NCBI RefSeq assembly: GCF_021234875.1 | Contig: NZ_JAJQVM010000014.1 | Coordinates: 53,455 to 117,454, forward strand | Source: Marinibactrum halimedae | GTDB lineage: Bacteria; Pseudomonadota; Gammaproteobacteria; Pseudomonadales; Cellvibrionaceae | DNA: 64,000 bases | Direction of reading: 5' to 3' | Shown here: in pieces, positions 9,196 through 18,855 of the stretch | How the letters are laid out: each line of letters starts with the position of its first letter | Numbering within the stretch: position 1 is the stretch's first letter | Translations under genes and position numbers: made by a program | The notes under the pieces: model-generated | Databases searched by the model: none | Told to the model about the DNA's origin: nothing | What the model saw: only the letters and a program-made list of their open reading frames with translations

Positions 9196-10110
9196 TCAAT
9201 TCAGGTTCGGCTTTTTATCACGATACATGCGCTCATCTGCAATGGCTTTTAATGTTGCTAGATCACGACCATCAGTAGGCCAAACAGCCATCCCAACACT
9301 GACAGAAACTCTCAGTTTCAGTGTAGAAGTAATGGTAATCGGCTCATACAACATCGACTTAATACGCTCTTGTAGGGCTATTCCGGCCTCTTCAGACAAC
9401 TGCTCTGAAACCACCACTAGGAACTCATCTCCACCGATTCGGCTGATGAATTCACCACGCCTAAGCGTTGATCTCAATCTGCGGCCAAACTCAACCAAGA
9501 CCTGATCACCCGCATTGTGACCATACTCATCATTGATACTTTTAAACTGATTAAAATCAATATACAAAAGGCTAAAACCTTCACCTTGCCGTTCGCACCG
9601 GGCCTGCAATTTATTGAGCTGATAATCAATAAATCGCAAATTAGGCATTTGAGTAAGCGGATCTAAGTGCGCCAACTGGCGTAACTTACGCTCCATATTC
9701 TTAAAAGTGGTCACATCATGAAACGTTAATAAGACCGCATGTACCTCGCCACTTTCATCGAACAAAGGATAATAACCCACATCCATATGCATCGACTCGT
9801 CCAAGCCAGGAAAATCAAAATTGCTAGAATGATGAACGTCAGTACCGGTGAAGCACTCGTTTAGATAGGGATGAAAAAGGCGTTCGAACTCTTCCTCTTC
9901 CATAATGTCTCGAATATTTCTTCCTATGATTAATTCTTCTGTGCTTTGATAAGCCCGAGCAAAGTTGGCATTGACTGCAACAAAACAGCCTTCGCGGTCA
10001 ATAACGGCAAAAAAGTCTTCTATACGACCTAAAAATCGCATGCACGAGTGAATTACCCCGAGCGGAGCATCCTGCAATGCTGAAACAACGTGCTGTGCTT
10101 CTTGCTCCAT
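9196..10110 (-). CDS. PAS-GGDEF diguanylate cyclase inside the his cluster
   Basis: 304 residues from the ATG at 10110 with GGAG six bases upstream (a longer frame to 10173 lacks a good ribosome site). Residues about 15-140 form a PAS sensor (FFAVIDREGCFVAVNANFARAY, then FHDVTTFKNMERK). A complete GGDEF domain follows: DPLTQMPNLRFIDY, DFNQFKSINDEYGHNAGD and the active-site loop RIGGDEF. It is predicted to make cyclic di-GMP in the cytoplasm; there is no membrane segment. No RxxD inhibitory site is seen five residues before the loop (it reads RGEFISRIGGDEF). It sits between hisH and hisF on the same strand. Confidence 0.92.
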   Translation of the reverse strand: MEQEAQHVVSALQDAPLGVIHSCMRFLGRIEDFFAVIDREGCFVAVNANFARAYQSTEELIIGRNIRDIMEEEEFERLFHPYLNECFTGTDVHHSSNFDFPGLDESMHMDVGYYPLFDESGEVHAVLLTFHDVTTFKNMERKLRQLAHLDPLTQMPNLRFIDYQLNKLQARCERQGEGFSLLYIDFNQFKSINDEYGHNAGDQVLVEFGRRLRSTLRRGEFISRIGGDEFLVVVSEQLSEEAGIALQERIKSMLYEPITITSTLKLRVSVSVGMAVWPTDGRDLATLKAIADERMYRDKKPNLN

Positions 10111-10289
10111 GGGCTCTCCAAGTTGATATTTGTTTCTTTTATAAAACAAAGCGCAATAAGCGAAAAGTGACAATAGATTCTAAAAAATGCCTTTATTTAT
10201 AAACAACCTGCACAAACATGCCACTTCTTTTGCTAGGTCATCCTCCTATCAAGAAAAAACGCTGTTTTTGAGTAAGAAAACTTGTTCAA

Positions 10290-10940
10290 TTAAGCGTTGC
10301 CAGTCCAAACCGAGAAGTTACGTAATAACTGTATACCAGCATCGTGACTTTTTTCTGGATGAAACTGCACTGCAAACAAATTTTTGTCACCCAAAGCCGC
10401 AACGAAACGTTCGGAGTACTCACATACTCCTGCAATCTGCTCAGAATTAGCCGCTTCTACATAATAACTGTGTACAAAATAAAAGCGTGCTCCGTCCTCT
10501 ATGCCATTCCATAATGGGTGCTGGGTCTGATGCACTTCATTCCACCCCATATGCGGCACTTTTAAATGGTTGTCCTGTTCATCGCGCAAGCCTTTCCCGA
10601 AGAACTTCACCTTGCCCGGCAACAGCCCCATACACTCGATGCCATTATTCTCTTCACTGTGCTCTAACAAGACTTGCATACCAACACAAATCCCCAATAC
10701 GGGCTTGCCTAACTCAATTTGTCGTGACATAAGTTGGTCGAACTGGTGTGCTCGAATCGCCGCCATGCAATCACGAACAGCTCCCACTCCGGGAAACACA
10801 ATTCGATCAGCTCTTTCAATGTCGTGAGCCGAATCGGTAATGACAACGTTGACGTCAGGTGCTGCATGCTCTAATGCACTGGCAACAGAATGCAAATTGC
10901 CCATACCATAGTCAACAACAGCAATGGTTTGTTGAGTCAT
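10290..10940 (-). CDS. hisH: Imidazole glycerol phosphate synthase, glutaminase subunit HisH
   Basis: 216 residues. It is a class I glutamine amidotransferase with [10 protein letters not shown] at the N-terminus, the FPGVGA oxyanion strand, the nucleophile Cys in [14 protein letters not shown], and the His-x-Glu of the triad in [11 protein letters not shown]. It supplies ammonia to HisF. It lies 163 bp downstream of hisB and 180 bp upstream of the cyclase gene. Confidence 0.97.
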   Translation of the reverse strand: MTQQTIAVVDYGMGNLHSVASALEHAAPDVNVVITDSAHDIERADRIVFPGVGAVRDCMAAIRAHQFDQLMSRQIELGKPVLGICVGMQVLLEHSEENNGIECMGLLPGKVKFFGKGLRDEQDNHLKVPHMGWNEVHQTQHPLWNGIEDGARFYFVHSYYVEAANSEQIAGVCEYSERFVAALGDKNLFAVQFHPEKSHDAGIQLLRNFSVWTGNA

Positions 10941-11103
10941 GAAAATTCCAAAATCATCAGATAAAAAATCGCAAGGCCTACGGAAAAGCGACTTCGCAAC
11001 TCGGAAGCAACCTTAAGAAGCGCCATTAACGTAACAAACTACACTAAGAAACTGATTTCACACAGGCCACATAAAGGTATTGAAGCGTCATCAACCTGTG
11101 AAT

Positions 11104-11697
11104 TTACAGTGTTCCTTTTGTTGAAGGCATTTTATTGGCCATACGCGGATCTGCTTCTAATGCCATTCGTAAGGCACGCCCGAAGGCTTTAAAAACCGTT
11201 TCAATTTGGTGATGTGCGTTGTGACCACGTAAACAGTCAATATGCAGCGTTACTTTGGCATGATTGATAAAGCCATGGAAAAACTCAGAGAATAATTCAG
11301 TATCAAATTTTCCGATTCGCTTTTGGGTAAAAGGCACATTCATCACCAAACCAGGGCGCCCCGAAAAATCAATGACAACACGAGATAGCGCCTCATCCAA
11401 AGGCACATAAGCGTGGCCATACCGACGAATACCTCTTTTATCACCCACCGCTTCAGCCATCGCCTGGCCAATTGTGATGCCGATATCTTCCACCGTGTGA
11501 TGATCATCGATGTGTATATCACCTTTACAAAATACGTCTAAATCAATCAGCCCATGACGAGCAATCTGATCCATCATATGTTCTAAAAATGGCACACCTG
11601 TATCAAATTTACTCTCACCAGTGCCGTCCAAATTGAGTGACACTTTAATCTGGGTTTCTAATGTATCACGGCTGACTTGAGCGCAACGCGGCTCCAT
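11104..11697 (-). CDS. hisB: Imidazoleglycerol-phosphate dehydratase (monofunctional)
   Basis: 197 residues, the length of the monofunctional enzyme without the N-terminal histidinol-phosphatase found in E. coli. The manganese-binding blocks are intact: [37 protein letters not shown] and [10 protein letters not shown]. It removes water from imidazole glycerol phosphate in histidine synthesis. It is the first his gene of this group on the minus strand; hisG, hisD and hisC are not in the window, and hisA is absent from the cluster. Confidence 0.97.
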   Translation of the reverse strand: MEPRCAQVSRDTLETQIKVSLNLDGTGESKFDTGVPFLEHMMDQIARHGLIDLDVFCKGDIHIDDHHTVEDIGITIGQAMAEAVGDKRGIRRYGHAYVPLDEALSRVVIDFSGRPGLVMNVPFTQKRIGKFDTELFSEFFHGFINHAKVTLHIDCLRGHNAHHQIETVFKAFGRALRMALEADPRMANKMPSTKGTL

Positions 11698-12119
11698 AGA
11701 CTATCTCCAAAACAGACGGTTTCCAAAATAGATATCTCCGCCAGAAACCACAGCAATAACCCACACTGTGTGCAGGTATCTGAGTTATTGTGGGCCATTA
11801 AGCACAGAAGCAGAGATTATTACACAAAAGCGAAATTATAAGGCTTGCCGTAACTGGCCGCTACTCAAAGCGGTATAGTAATCCGACGCGCTTTTCATTA
11901 TCCAAACACCTATATGGCAAAAAATAAAGATAGGTTGACCCCATCATGGCCAACTTCTTCTTTACAAAGTGTTATAACATAACGAAAATGGGAAAGATTT
12001 AGTTGGGTCACTCGCAAACCCAACCACACGTACGATACAGAATCTCATAGAACATAGAATTTAATAAAACATAGAGCCTCATAGAACAAAGTCTCACAGA
12101 CTATGGCATTGCACAGACC
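11698..12119. other. Divergent promoter region between hisB and the zinc unit
   Basis: About 420 bp with a Zur-like operator at 11971-11983. The stretch 12046-12130 is made of degenerate repeats of CATAGAAC/CACAGAC-type words that continue into the start of the next gene. Confidence 0.6.
11971..11983 (+). promoter_or_regulatory. Putative Zur box
   Basis: GTTATAACATAAC matches the core of the gammaproteobacterial Zur operator GTTATANTATAAC at all but one informative position and is palindromic (GTTAT-N3-ATAAC). It lies about 137 bp upstream of the small secreted protein and the ZnuD-like receptor, the genes expected to be zinc-repressed. Confidence 0.65.
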
Positions 12120-12413
12120 ATGAAATCGCACAGAGTGTACAACACACAATTTGTACCCTTTCTGAAAGCGCTGTTGCTTGTGCTGGCGTTCGTGTGTGTA
12201 CAAGTGGCCGATGCTCACCACAAGCCCGAACACATTGCCGAGACTGACGAACTTCTCTGCACTGATGTACATGGCCTCAGCGCCGGTACGATCACTGCAT
12301 ATCGCTGGGCTGGGTCACACATCACCCACCCCATTCAAAATACACCTTTTCCTTCTTTAAGCGAGACCTCTAGCCAATATCGGCCTCAATGTGGTCGCGC
12401 ACCACCTTACTAA
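12120..12413 (+). CDS. Small secreted protein upstream of the zinc receptor (DUF2946-like)
   Basis: 97 residues with a signal peptide (FLKALLLVLAFVCVQVADA) followed at once by HHKPEH, a possible metal-binding start of the mature protein, one Cys in LLCTDVHG and a C-terminal RAPPY. Small periplasmic proteins with HH near the cleavage site and a terminal RAPP motif often precede zinc or copper uptake genes; DUF2946 is my best guess from memory. No clear ribosome binding site precedes the ATG, and a GTG at 12135 is possible. The position between a Zur-like box and a ZnuD-like receptor supports a role in zinc uptake. Confidence 0.55.
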   Translation: MKSHRVYNTQFVPFLKALLLVLAFVCVQVADAHHKPEHIAETDELLCTDVHGLSAGTITAYRWAGSHITHPIQNTPFPSLSETSSQYRPQCGRAPPY

Positions 12414-12653
12414 TACGGTATTCGCTGTCTGTTCAGGCACCGACAAAGCCAACTGTACATTGAACCCCTTCAATGTTTTTGAGCCGTCAATCCGCATCCG
12501 TCCTGTGTAAGTAAGGTCGGGAGCGCCTTTTCAGATTCGTATACCAAATTCTCTGTGCCTTGCTTGCAGTTATGAGCGGCTCTTCTTTTAAACCCACAGG
12601 CGCCTCTTTAAGAATCAAACGGCTTTGTGGACAACACTCACCAGGAATACACA

Positions 12654-14969
12654 ATGAATCACCAAACTCACTTCCGATTGACGCATATTGATAGCGAAGC
12701 CACCCGCAGTGAAGCACGGGAGACATCATTATGTTTCCGTGCTACGCCCGCTCGGAAACACCGACTTTCCACATCAATTGCAACGGCTATTTTCGTTGCT
12801 GGTGTCGGACTGCATTCCACTGTTTCTGCCCAAAACAAACAAGACCACCCCCATGAATCCAATTTAATGGAAGAGGTGATCGTGAGCGGTGCTCTCAAGA
12901 AATCACGGACGAAAACGGCATTACCTATCACCGTATTGGATGGGGAGGCGCTATCAAAAGAAGTGAGAGATTCCTTAGGTGAAACACTGAATGGCCAAGT
13001 CGGCATTCATTCCGCTAGCTTCGGCAGCGGGGTCGGCTTACCGGTTATTCGTGGTCAATCCGGCAATCGCGTTCGAGTTCTTCAAAGTGGTATAGACGCA
13101 CTGGATGCTTCTGCCGTCAGCCCAGACCACAGTAACAGCATCACCGCTTTCAATGCAGAACGGGTAGAAGTCATTCGTGGCCCCGCCACCTTACTTTACG
13201 GTAATGGCGCTATTGGCGGCATTGTTAATGTAATTGATGGCCGCATCAAAGAAACGCTTCCAGAAGACACTTCCATGTCTTTTACCCAAACTCATGACAC
13301 CAATAACGACGGTAATACGTCCAACTTCCGGTTTGACACCGCCGTTGGCAACGTCGCTTTTCATTTAGATGGAGCGTATGTCGATACCGGTATCGTAGAA
13401 ATTCCAGGTTATGCTCAGCTTGAAGACGAACACCACGATGATGATCATGACGATGAAGAGCCAGGTCACGATGAGCATGAAGAAGAGCACGAAGAAAACA
13501 CCGATGGTTTTATCGGTAACAGCGAGACGACCACCAAAAGCCTAGCGTTTGGTAGCACCTACGTGGGTGAAACCGGTTTTGTGGGCTTCTCGGTAAGTCG
13601 TTTAGAAAGAGATTACGGCCTGCCACCCGGAACACATGCTCATGGTGAAGAAGAGCACGAAGGGGAAGAAGGCGACGAAGGTGAAGAGCATGAAGAACAT
13701 GGCGAGGTGAACGTCAATCTCGACATGGAACAGACCCGTTATGAATTCAAAGCCGGCAAAAACTTTGAGGGGTGGCTGCAATCCGCCACCGCACATCTCG
13801 CCTTTAATGACTACGAACACTTCGAAAGAGAAATGGAAATTCATGAAGAAGGCGAAGAACACGGTGATGAAGACCATGACGATGAAGATCACGAAGAAGA
13901 GCTTCATGAGCCAACGCGCTTCTCTAACGAAGGCGTCGAATTACGACTTCAGGCAAATCATGCTCCAATGGGCAATCTACAAGGCACCTTTGGCCTTCAA
14001 TATATTGACAGAGAGTTCAGTGTTATCGGCGAAGAAGCTTTTCTTCCGACTACCGACATCAACACACTCGGTGTTTTTGTGGTTGAAAGCATTGAAGCAG
14101 ACCAATGGACTTATGAGTTTGGCGCTCGTGTTGAAGATACCTCTTTCTCTAAACGCGGCTGTGATGTCGACAACACAACCTACAGTGCCAGTGGTTCGGC
14201 CATTCGCGAACTTAACGAGCAAAGCAATATCTTCTTTGGTTTAAGTCGCTCGGAGCGCTCGCCTACCGAACAAGAACTGTTTTCCAACAGCGGCGGTGAA
14301 ACCTGTGGCACCTCTGAAGATCTCGTCCTTCACGTTTCAACAAACCGCTTTGAAATTGGCACTGCGGATTTAGACACCGAAGTGTCTTCCAACTTCGAAA
14401 TCGGCTATCGCAAATTTTTGGGTGAATGGCGCGGTGAAGTTAATGCCTACTACAACAGCATCGATGACTTTATCTACTTGCAAGACACCGATGTGGAAAT
14501 CGATGAGAGCACCGTCTCGGTGTACCAGCAACAAGACGCCACCTTCTATGGGTACGAAGCCCAGCTGAGCACCCACTTCATCGAAGAGGACGCTTACCAC
14601 TTAGACTTCACCCTCTTTACCGATGCCGTACGCGCAGAGTTTGATGGTGGAGAAAACGTACCGCGTATTCCTGCCATGCGAGTAGGTACCGAGTTGGCGT
14701 TGATTTCTGAAAATTGGTCTGCTCGCTTGAGACTTACCGAAGTGGATGAACAAACAGAGGTTGCCCACGATGAGTCAGAAACGGATGGCTATACCTTGCT
14801 CAACTTGTATGCGGATTACCACATCCCTGCCCTGAACGACTCAATGGTGGTTTTTGTACGAGGTAATAACCTGCTAGATGAAGAGATTCGTTATCACACC
14901 TCATTAATCAAAGACCTTGCACCAGCCCCCGGAATTGGGTTCGACATAGGGATTCGCATAAATCTTTAA
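12654..14969 (+). CDS. TonB-dependent outer-membrane receptor, ZnuD-like
   Basis: 771 residues from the ATG at 12654 with AGGAA six bases upstream. An unusually long N-terminal leader ends in a signal helix (TAIFVAGVGLHSTVSA). The TonB box (MEEVIVSG), the plug domain (LPVIRGQSGNRVRVLQ, ERVEVIRGPATLLYGNGAIGG) and a 22-strand barrel ending in an aromatic/aliphatic C-terminus follow. Three extracellular loops are extremely rich in His, Asp and Glu (about residues 250-275, 320-350 and 395-420 of the mature region). This is the hallmark of ZnuD zinc receptors. A loop Cys pair near RGCDVD and ETCGTS may form a disulfide. A Zur-like box precedes the unit. Confidence 0.9.
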   Translation: MNHQTHFRLTHIDSEATRSEARETSLCFRATPARKHRLSTSIATAIFVAGVGLHSTVSAQNKQDHPHESNLMEEVIVSGALKKSRTKTALPITVLDGEALSKEVRDSLGETLNGQVGIHSASFGSGVGLPVIRGQSGNRVRVLQSGIDALDASAVSPDHSNSITAFNAERVEVIRGPATLLYGNGAIGGIVNVIDGRIKETLPEDTSMSFTQTHDTNNDGNTSNFRFDTAVGNVAFHLDGAYVDTGIVEIPGYAQLEDEHHDDDHDDEEPGHDEHEEEHEENTDGFIGNSETTTKSLAFGSTYVGETGFVGFSVSRLERDYGLPPGTHAHGEEEHEGEEGDEGEEHEEHGEVNVNLDMEQTRYEFKAGKNFEGWLQSATAHLAFNDYEHFEREMEIHEEGEEHGDEDHDDEDHEEELHEPTRFSNEGVELRLQANHAPMGNLQGTFGLQYIDREFSVIGEEAFLPTTDINTLGVFVVESIEADQWTYEFGARVEDTSFSKRGCDVDNTTYSASGSAIRELNEQSNIFFGLSRSERSPTEQELFSNSGGETCGTSEDLVLHVSTNRFEIGTADLDTEVSSNFEIGYRKFLGEWRGEVNAYYNSIDDFIYLQDTDVEIDESTVSVYQQQDATFYGYEAQLSTHFIEEDAYHLDFTLFTDAVRAEFDGGENVPRIPAMRVGTELALISENWSARLRLTEVDEQTEVAHDESETDGYTLLNLYADYHIPALNDSMVVFVRGNNLLDEEIRYHTSLIKDLAPAPGIGFDIGIRINL

Positions 14970-15393
14970 CATTGATGCACTATGGTGCAGCACCAACGCA
15001 CCATTATAAAACTTAAAATGCACCAAAGTGTTACTCGCTGAATGTGCATAAGGGTGACGACTCAATCGATCATCCATTAACCATCTTTTCGTGGAGCAGA
15101 AGACCCTCTCTCCATGTTTTGCGGTGCAACGTGTTGCACTGCCAAAACCGCTTAGCCCCGGTGTTTTGCACCGGGGTCTTTTTTTAGACGTGATTTTTGA
15201 GCCTAAGATGCGGCCCTTTGCCCCTAATAAGCCGTCTTAATAAATCCATACACCCCATAAATCCCTAACTATACTTTCTCTATCAGCGGCTTATTGCAGC
15301 GATATGTCGTCTATTTCAACAAATTCCTCCAAAAAACATCTAAACACCAGCTCGATACGCTTTGGATCTAAACGTCGGAGTCTCTGATTTGTT
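14970..15393. other. Intergenic region with hairpins and terminator
   Basis: About 420 bp. A hairpin GTGCAAC/GTTGCAC lies at 15124-15139 and a terminator at 15154-15185. The remainder must contain the promoter of the MASE2-GGDEF gene; I see no further gene. Confidence 0.6.
15154..15185 (+). terminator. Rho-independent terminator after the ZnuD-like receptor
   Basis: Stem CCCCGGTG / CACCGGGG with loop TTTTG, followed by TCT7. Confidence 0.9.
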
Positions 15394-16686
15394 ATGGTCA
15401 ACAAGCATCTACCTCCATTTCTTAAGCCTCGCTCTCAAGAAAAGACGTTTGACCATCCGGAACGACGCTCTAAACCTAGATCCAACTCCCCCTCCTCTAG
15501 CGAGTCACAAGAGGGAAAACTCACCATTGGGGAGAGTTTCTCAAGAAGGATGTTTCCCTCACGGGTATTGATTTACGCGCTGTGTACGATTGCTTTCACG
15601 GGAATGTATATCGGCGGCGATATACATTGGCTGCAATGGGCAACGACCTGCCTCATTGGCCTTGGCTGGCCCCATATCGTCTATTTTTACTACACCCGCA
15701 CTCAACAAAATGGCTATCATGCCGAACGCAGAGTATTTGGTATGGACGCCTTTTTGTGTGGCCTCTCACTCGCGTGGGTGGAATTTCACATTCTCCCCAG
15801 TATCGGCTTAACCAACACCATTGTGACCGCCTTCGTCATGCTATGTGGCCTAAGGGGATTGATTTGGTTCTTGCTGTCTTGCATTGCCGGTATGGGCGTT
15901 GGCGTGTTATTGCACGGTTTTCATGTCAATCAGACCCTGAGCCTTTGGGGCCTACTGGCCTCCCTTCCGTTGATTGTTGTCTCGCCCATTGTGCTCGGCT
16001 TAAACACATTTCAATTAGGGCTTAAGCTCTCACAGCAAAAGCAAGAATTTCAAAGACTAAGCAGAACCGACCACCTCTCCCAACTGTGGAATCGACGTCA
16101 TTGGATCACAACACTTGACCACGCCTTAGAGCGCTTCCATCGCTATAACACCAGCGCAACGATTGCGATATTGGATATCGACTTTTTCAAAGACATTAAT
16201 GATCAATATGGCCACCTTGCCGGAGATAAAGCCATTTCCACCATCGGCCACATTATTAACGGCTCTATCCGTAAAGTAGACACCGCCTGTCGCTACGGCG
16301 GCGAAGAATTTGCCTTGTTAATGCCCGATACCAATGAATCTCAAGCACTGACGGTTGCAGAGCGTTTACGCGCCTCTGTTGCCAAACGCACCATGGAAGC
16401 ACCGGTGATCAATAGTTCAGAGAAAGAACCGAGCAACGGGATTAGCCACTTCTCAATGACCGTCAGTATTGGCGTCTCAGCAGTAAACGGCGACTTCACC
16501 TCCGTCAACGATTGGATTAAAGCCGCCGATAGCGCCCTATACCAATCTAAATCTTCCGGTCGAAACCAAGTGACTCTCTGGCAACCTAAACCCTCCTCGA
16601 AACAACGCACCAAAAATTATTACCCGCTTTCTCACAACACAGATGATTTAACCCACCCTTCGACCTCAGCTAACCCGCCCTCCTAA
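15394..16686 (+). CDS. MASE2-domain diguanylate cyclase
   Basis: 430 residues. A polar basic N-terminal 50 residues lead into a membrane domain with about five to six helices (VLIYALCTIAFTGMYIGG through LIVVSPIVLGLN, residues 57-215), the arrangement of the MASE2 sensor of E. coli DgcC/AdrA. The GGDEF domain follows: DHLSQLWNRRHWITTL, DIDFFKDINDQYGHLAGD and the active-site loop YGGEEF. It should make cyclic di-GMP at the inner membrane. The last 50 residues are low-complexity. The ATG at 15394 lacks a clear ribosome binding site, so the true start may be further in. Substrate and signal are unknown. Confidence 0.88.
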   Translation: MVNKHLPPFLKPRSQEKTFDHPERRSKPRSNSPSSSESQEGKLTIGESFSRRMFPSRVLIYALCTIAFTGMYIGGDIHWLQWATTCLIGLGWPHIVYFYYTRTQQNGYHAERRVFGMDAFLCGLSLAWVEFHILPSIGLTNTIVTAFVMLCGLRGLIWFLLSCIAGMGVGVLLHGFHVNQTLSLWGLLASLPLIVVSPIVLGLNTFQLGLKLSQQKQEFQRLSRTDHLSQLWNRRHWITTLDHALERFHRYNTSATIAILDIDFFKDINDQYGHLAGDKAISTIGHIINGSIRKVDTACRYGGEEFALLMPDTNESQALTVAERLRASVAKRTMEAPVINSSEKEPSNGISHFSMTVSIGVSAVNGDFTSVNDWIKAADSALYQSKSSGRNQVTLWQPKPSSKQRTKNYYPLSHNTDDLTHPSTSANPPS

Positions 16687-16814
16687 GGCCTTTTAAAGAC
16701 ACCGTCTCGACGAAATGTCATTACTGGAGGTCAATAACGCCATTGTGATTCGTCAAACAAGCGCTAAAATGCCGTGTTTTACACGATCACACTGCACATT
16801 GACCTACCAATGCC

Positions 16815-18113
16815 ATGACTGCTCAAGAAACCGCAATCCCAAGCCTGCTTAGCCTTATGCCCACGCCACGCCTGCGTATTGCGCTGCTAGGCTATCGCAG
16901 TCACCCACATGTGGGAGGGCAAGGTATCTATTTAAAATATCTGAGTAAGGCGCTAGTAGAGGCCGGACACCGTGTGGATGTGATTTCAGGCCCGCCCTAT
17001 CCTGAACTGGACGAGCGAGTCTCGTTGATCAAACTCCCCAGTCTTGACCTTTATGCGGTCGAAGCTCCTTGGAAAGCCTTAAGACCAAAGCACTTGCTGT
17101 CTTACAGCGACACTTTCGAGTGGGCCAGCAAAATGACTGGCGGCTTCGCAGAGCCTTATACGTTTAGCCGTCGAGTGGCCCGCTATTTATCGAAGCACGG
17201 CCACAATTATGATCTCGTACACGACAACCAATGCTTAGGCTATGGTCTTTTACGAATCGCAAAACGTGGTCTCCCGGTTATCGCCACGGTCCATCACCCC
17301 ATTACACGCGATTTAGAATTGGCATTGAACGCCGAATCCGATTGGGGAATGCGCTTGTTAATTAAGCGCTGGTATCTGTTTTTGAAGATGCAAACCCGCG
17401 TCGTGAAAAAGCTCCCCCATGTCGTCACCGTCTCAGAGTGCTCAAAAACGGATATCGCCGACGCCTTTGGCCGATCACAAACGGCCATTGATGTGATTCC
17501 TAACGGTATCGATACTGAGACCTTTCGCCCATTAGACACTGTGAATCGATGCGGCAACAAAATCGTCACCACAGCCTCATCCGATCAACCTTTAAAAGGC
17601 CAACGCTACCTACTTGAAGCTTTTCAGCAATTGCAGGCACAGTACCCCAAGTTAGAACTGCATGTGGTCGGGCAACTCAAAAGTGGTGGCGATACCGAAA
17701 AACACCTCAATACGCTGGGCATAAAAGAGCGCGTGACCTTTCATTCACGACTCAGCACCGAGGCACTGGTAACCCTGTTCAATGAAGCGACTATTGCCAT
17801 CACACCCTCTTTATATGAAGGCTTTGGACTACCGGTTGGAGAAGCAATGGCCTGCGGCACTCCGGTCATCGCCACCACAGGTGGAGCACTACCCGAAGTA
17901 GTTGGCGACGCTGGTCTATTAATTCCTCCTGGGAATAGCACTGCCCTGGCAAAAGCCATTGACGAGCTACTGCAAAGCCCATCCCAACAGGCTGAGCTAT
18001 CGAAAAAAGGCCGTCAACGTATTCTTGAGCACTTTAGCTGGAAAGAGGTCGCCCGCCGTTTTACCGATTACTATCACACCATGCTGCAACTGAAACCGAA
18101 TGCAAACGATTGA
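16815..18113 (+). CDS. Glycosyltransferase family 4 protein
   Basis: 432 residues in the GT-B fold. The N-terminal acceptor domain shows LLGYRSHPHVGGQGIYLKYL. The C-terminal nucleotide-sugar domain carries IPNGIDTETFRP, the ELHVVG strand and PSLYEGFGLPVGEAMACGTPVIATTGGALPEV in pieces, with the conserved E-x7-E of retaining GT4 enzymes. No signal peptide or membrane span is seen. The stop overlaps the next start by 14 bp, so it is cotranslated with the methyltransferase and the alpha/alpha-barrel gene. Donor and acceptor are unknown. The likely product is a small glycolipid or polysaccharide modification. Confidence 0.88.
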   Translation: MTAQETAIPSLLSLMPTPRLRIALLGYRSHPHVGGQGIYLKYLSKALVEAGHRVDVISGPPYPELDERVSLIKLPSLDLYAVEAPWKALRPKHLLSYSDTFEWASKMTGGFAEPYTFSRRVARYLSKHGHNYDLVHDNQCLGYGLLRIAKRGLPVIATVHHPITRDLELALNAESDWGMRLLIKRWYLFLKMQTRVVKKLPHVVTVSECSKTDIADAFGRSQTAIDVIPNGIDTETFRPLDTVNRCGNKIVTTASSDQPLKGQRYLLEAFQQLQAQYPKLELHVVGQLKSGGDTEKHLNTLGIKERVTFHSRLSTEALVTLFNEATIAITPSLYEGFGLPVGEAMACGTPVIATTGGALPEVVGDAGLLIPPGNSTALAKAIDELLQSPSQQAELSKKGRQRILEHFSWKEVARRFTDYYHTMLQLKPNAND

Positions 18114-18855
18114 TTTTTCCCACCTCGACTGCCAGCCAGGCCACACCGTATTAGACCTCGGCTGCGGTGAAGGCCGACACACCATCGGCGCTTATCTATT
18201 GCACGAATCCATTGATGTCATTGGGGTAGACCTCAGCCATAAAGACCTCTGCACCGCTGCCGAAAAATTCGAACCTTTCGATCAACGCCAACGAGAACAA
18301 CGCTCTGTCTCCTGGTCAGTGGCAGACGGCCTGAAACTCCCTTTTGCCGATAATACCTTCGACCGTGTCGTATGCTCAGAAGTGTTAGAACACATTCCCG
18401 ACTACCAAGGTATGCTCGCTGAAATTGACCGTGTATTGAAACCCGAGGGCTTACTCGCCATTAGCGTGCCCAGAGCCTGGCCAGAAAAGATTTGTTGGAA
18501 ATTGAGCGACGCGTATTATCAAGTCCCTGGCGGTCATGTACGCATTTTTAATAGCCAAGCATTGCAAAACGACATCGAATCTTATGGTTTTCTGCGTTAC
18601 CGAAAACATTGGGCACACGCCCTACATAGCCCATTTTGGTGGTTAAAATGCTGGTTTTGGGACAAACCCGAACACGCTTTGGTTAGGTGGTATCATAAAT
18701 TATTGGTGTGGGACTTAATGTCGCGCCCTTGGATTACCACCTCCCTAGAGAAATGCTTAAACCCCATTATGGGCAAGAGCGTTGTTTTTTACTTTGCCCG
18801 TGAGCCCATCAATACTCAATCTGTTGCCACCGTTGAGGACACAACGACACCATGA
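18100..18855 (+). CDS. Class I SAM-dependent methyltransferase
   Basis: 251 residues. Motif I is VLDLGCGEGRHT (SAM-binding glycine loop), the acidic end of strand 2 is VIGVDLSH, motif II is WSVADGLKLPFADNTFD and motif III is LKPEGLLAISVP. The C-terminal third is rich in Trp and aromatic residues and may bind a hydrophobic or glycan substrate. It begins inside the end of the glycosyltransferase gene and its last four bases overlap the start of the following gene, a tight translationally coupled set. The acceptor is unknown. Confidence 0.88.
   Translation: MQTIDFSHLDCQPGHTVLDLGCGEGRHTIGAYLLHESIDVIGVDLSHKDLCTAAEKFEPFDQRQREQRSVSWSVADGLKLPFADNTFDRVVCSEVLEHIPDYQGMLAEIDRVLKPEGLLAISVPRAWPEKICWKLSDAYYQVPGGHVRIFNSQALQNDIESYGFLRYRKHWAHALHSPFWWLKCWFWDKPEHALVRWYHKLLVWDLMSRPWITTSLEKCLNPIMGKSVVFYFAREPINTQSVATVEDTTTP

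Noticed and set aside
13602..13907. Minus-strand frame rich in Phe opposite the receptor loops
   Set aside because: Antisense of the GAA/GAC/CAC-rich loop codons; not a gene.
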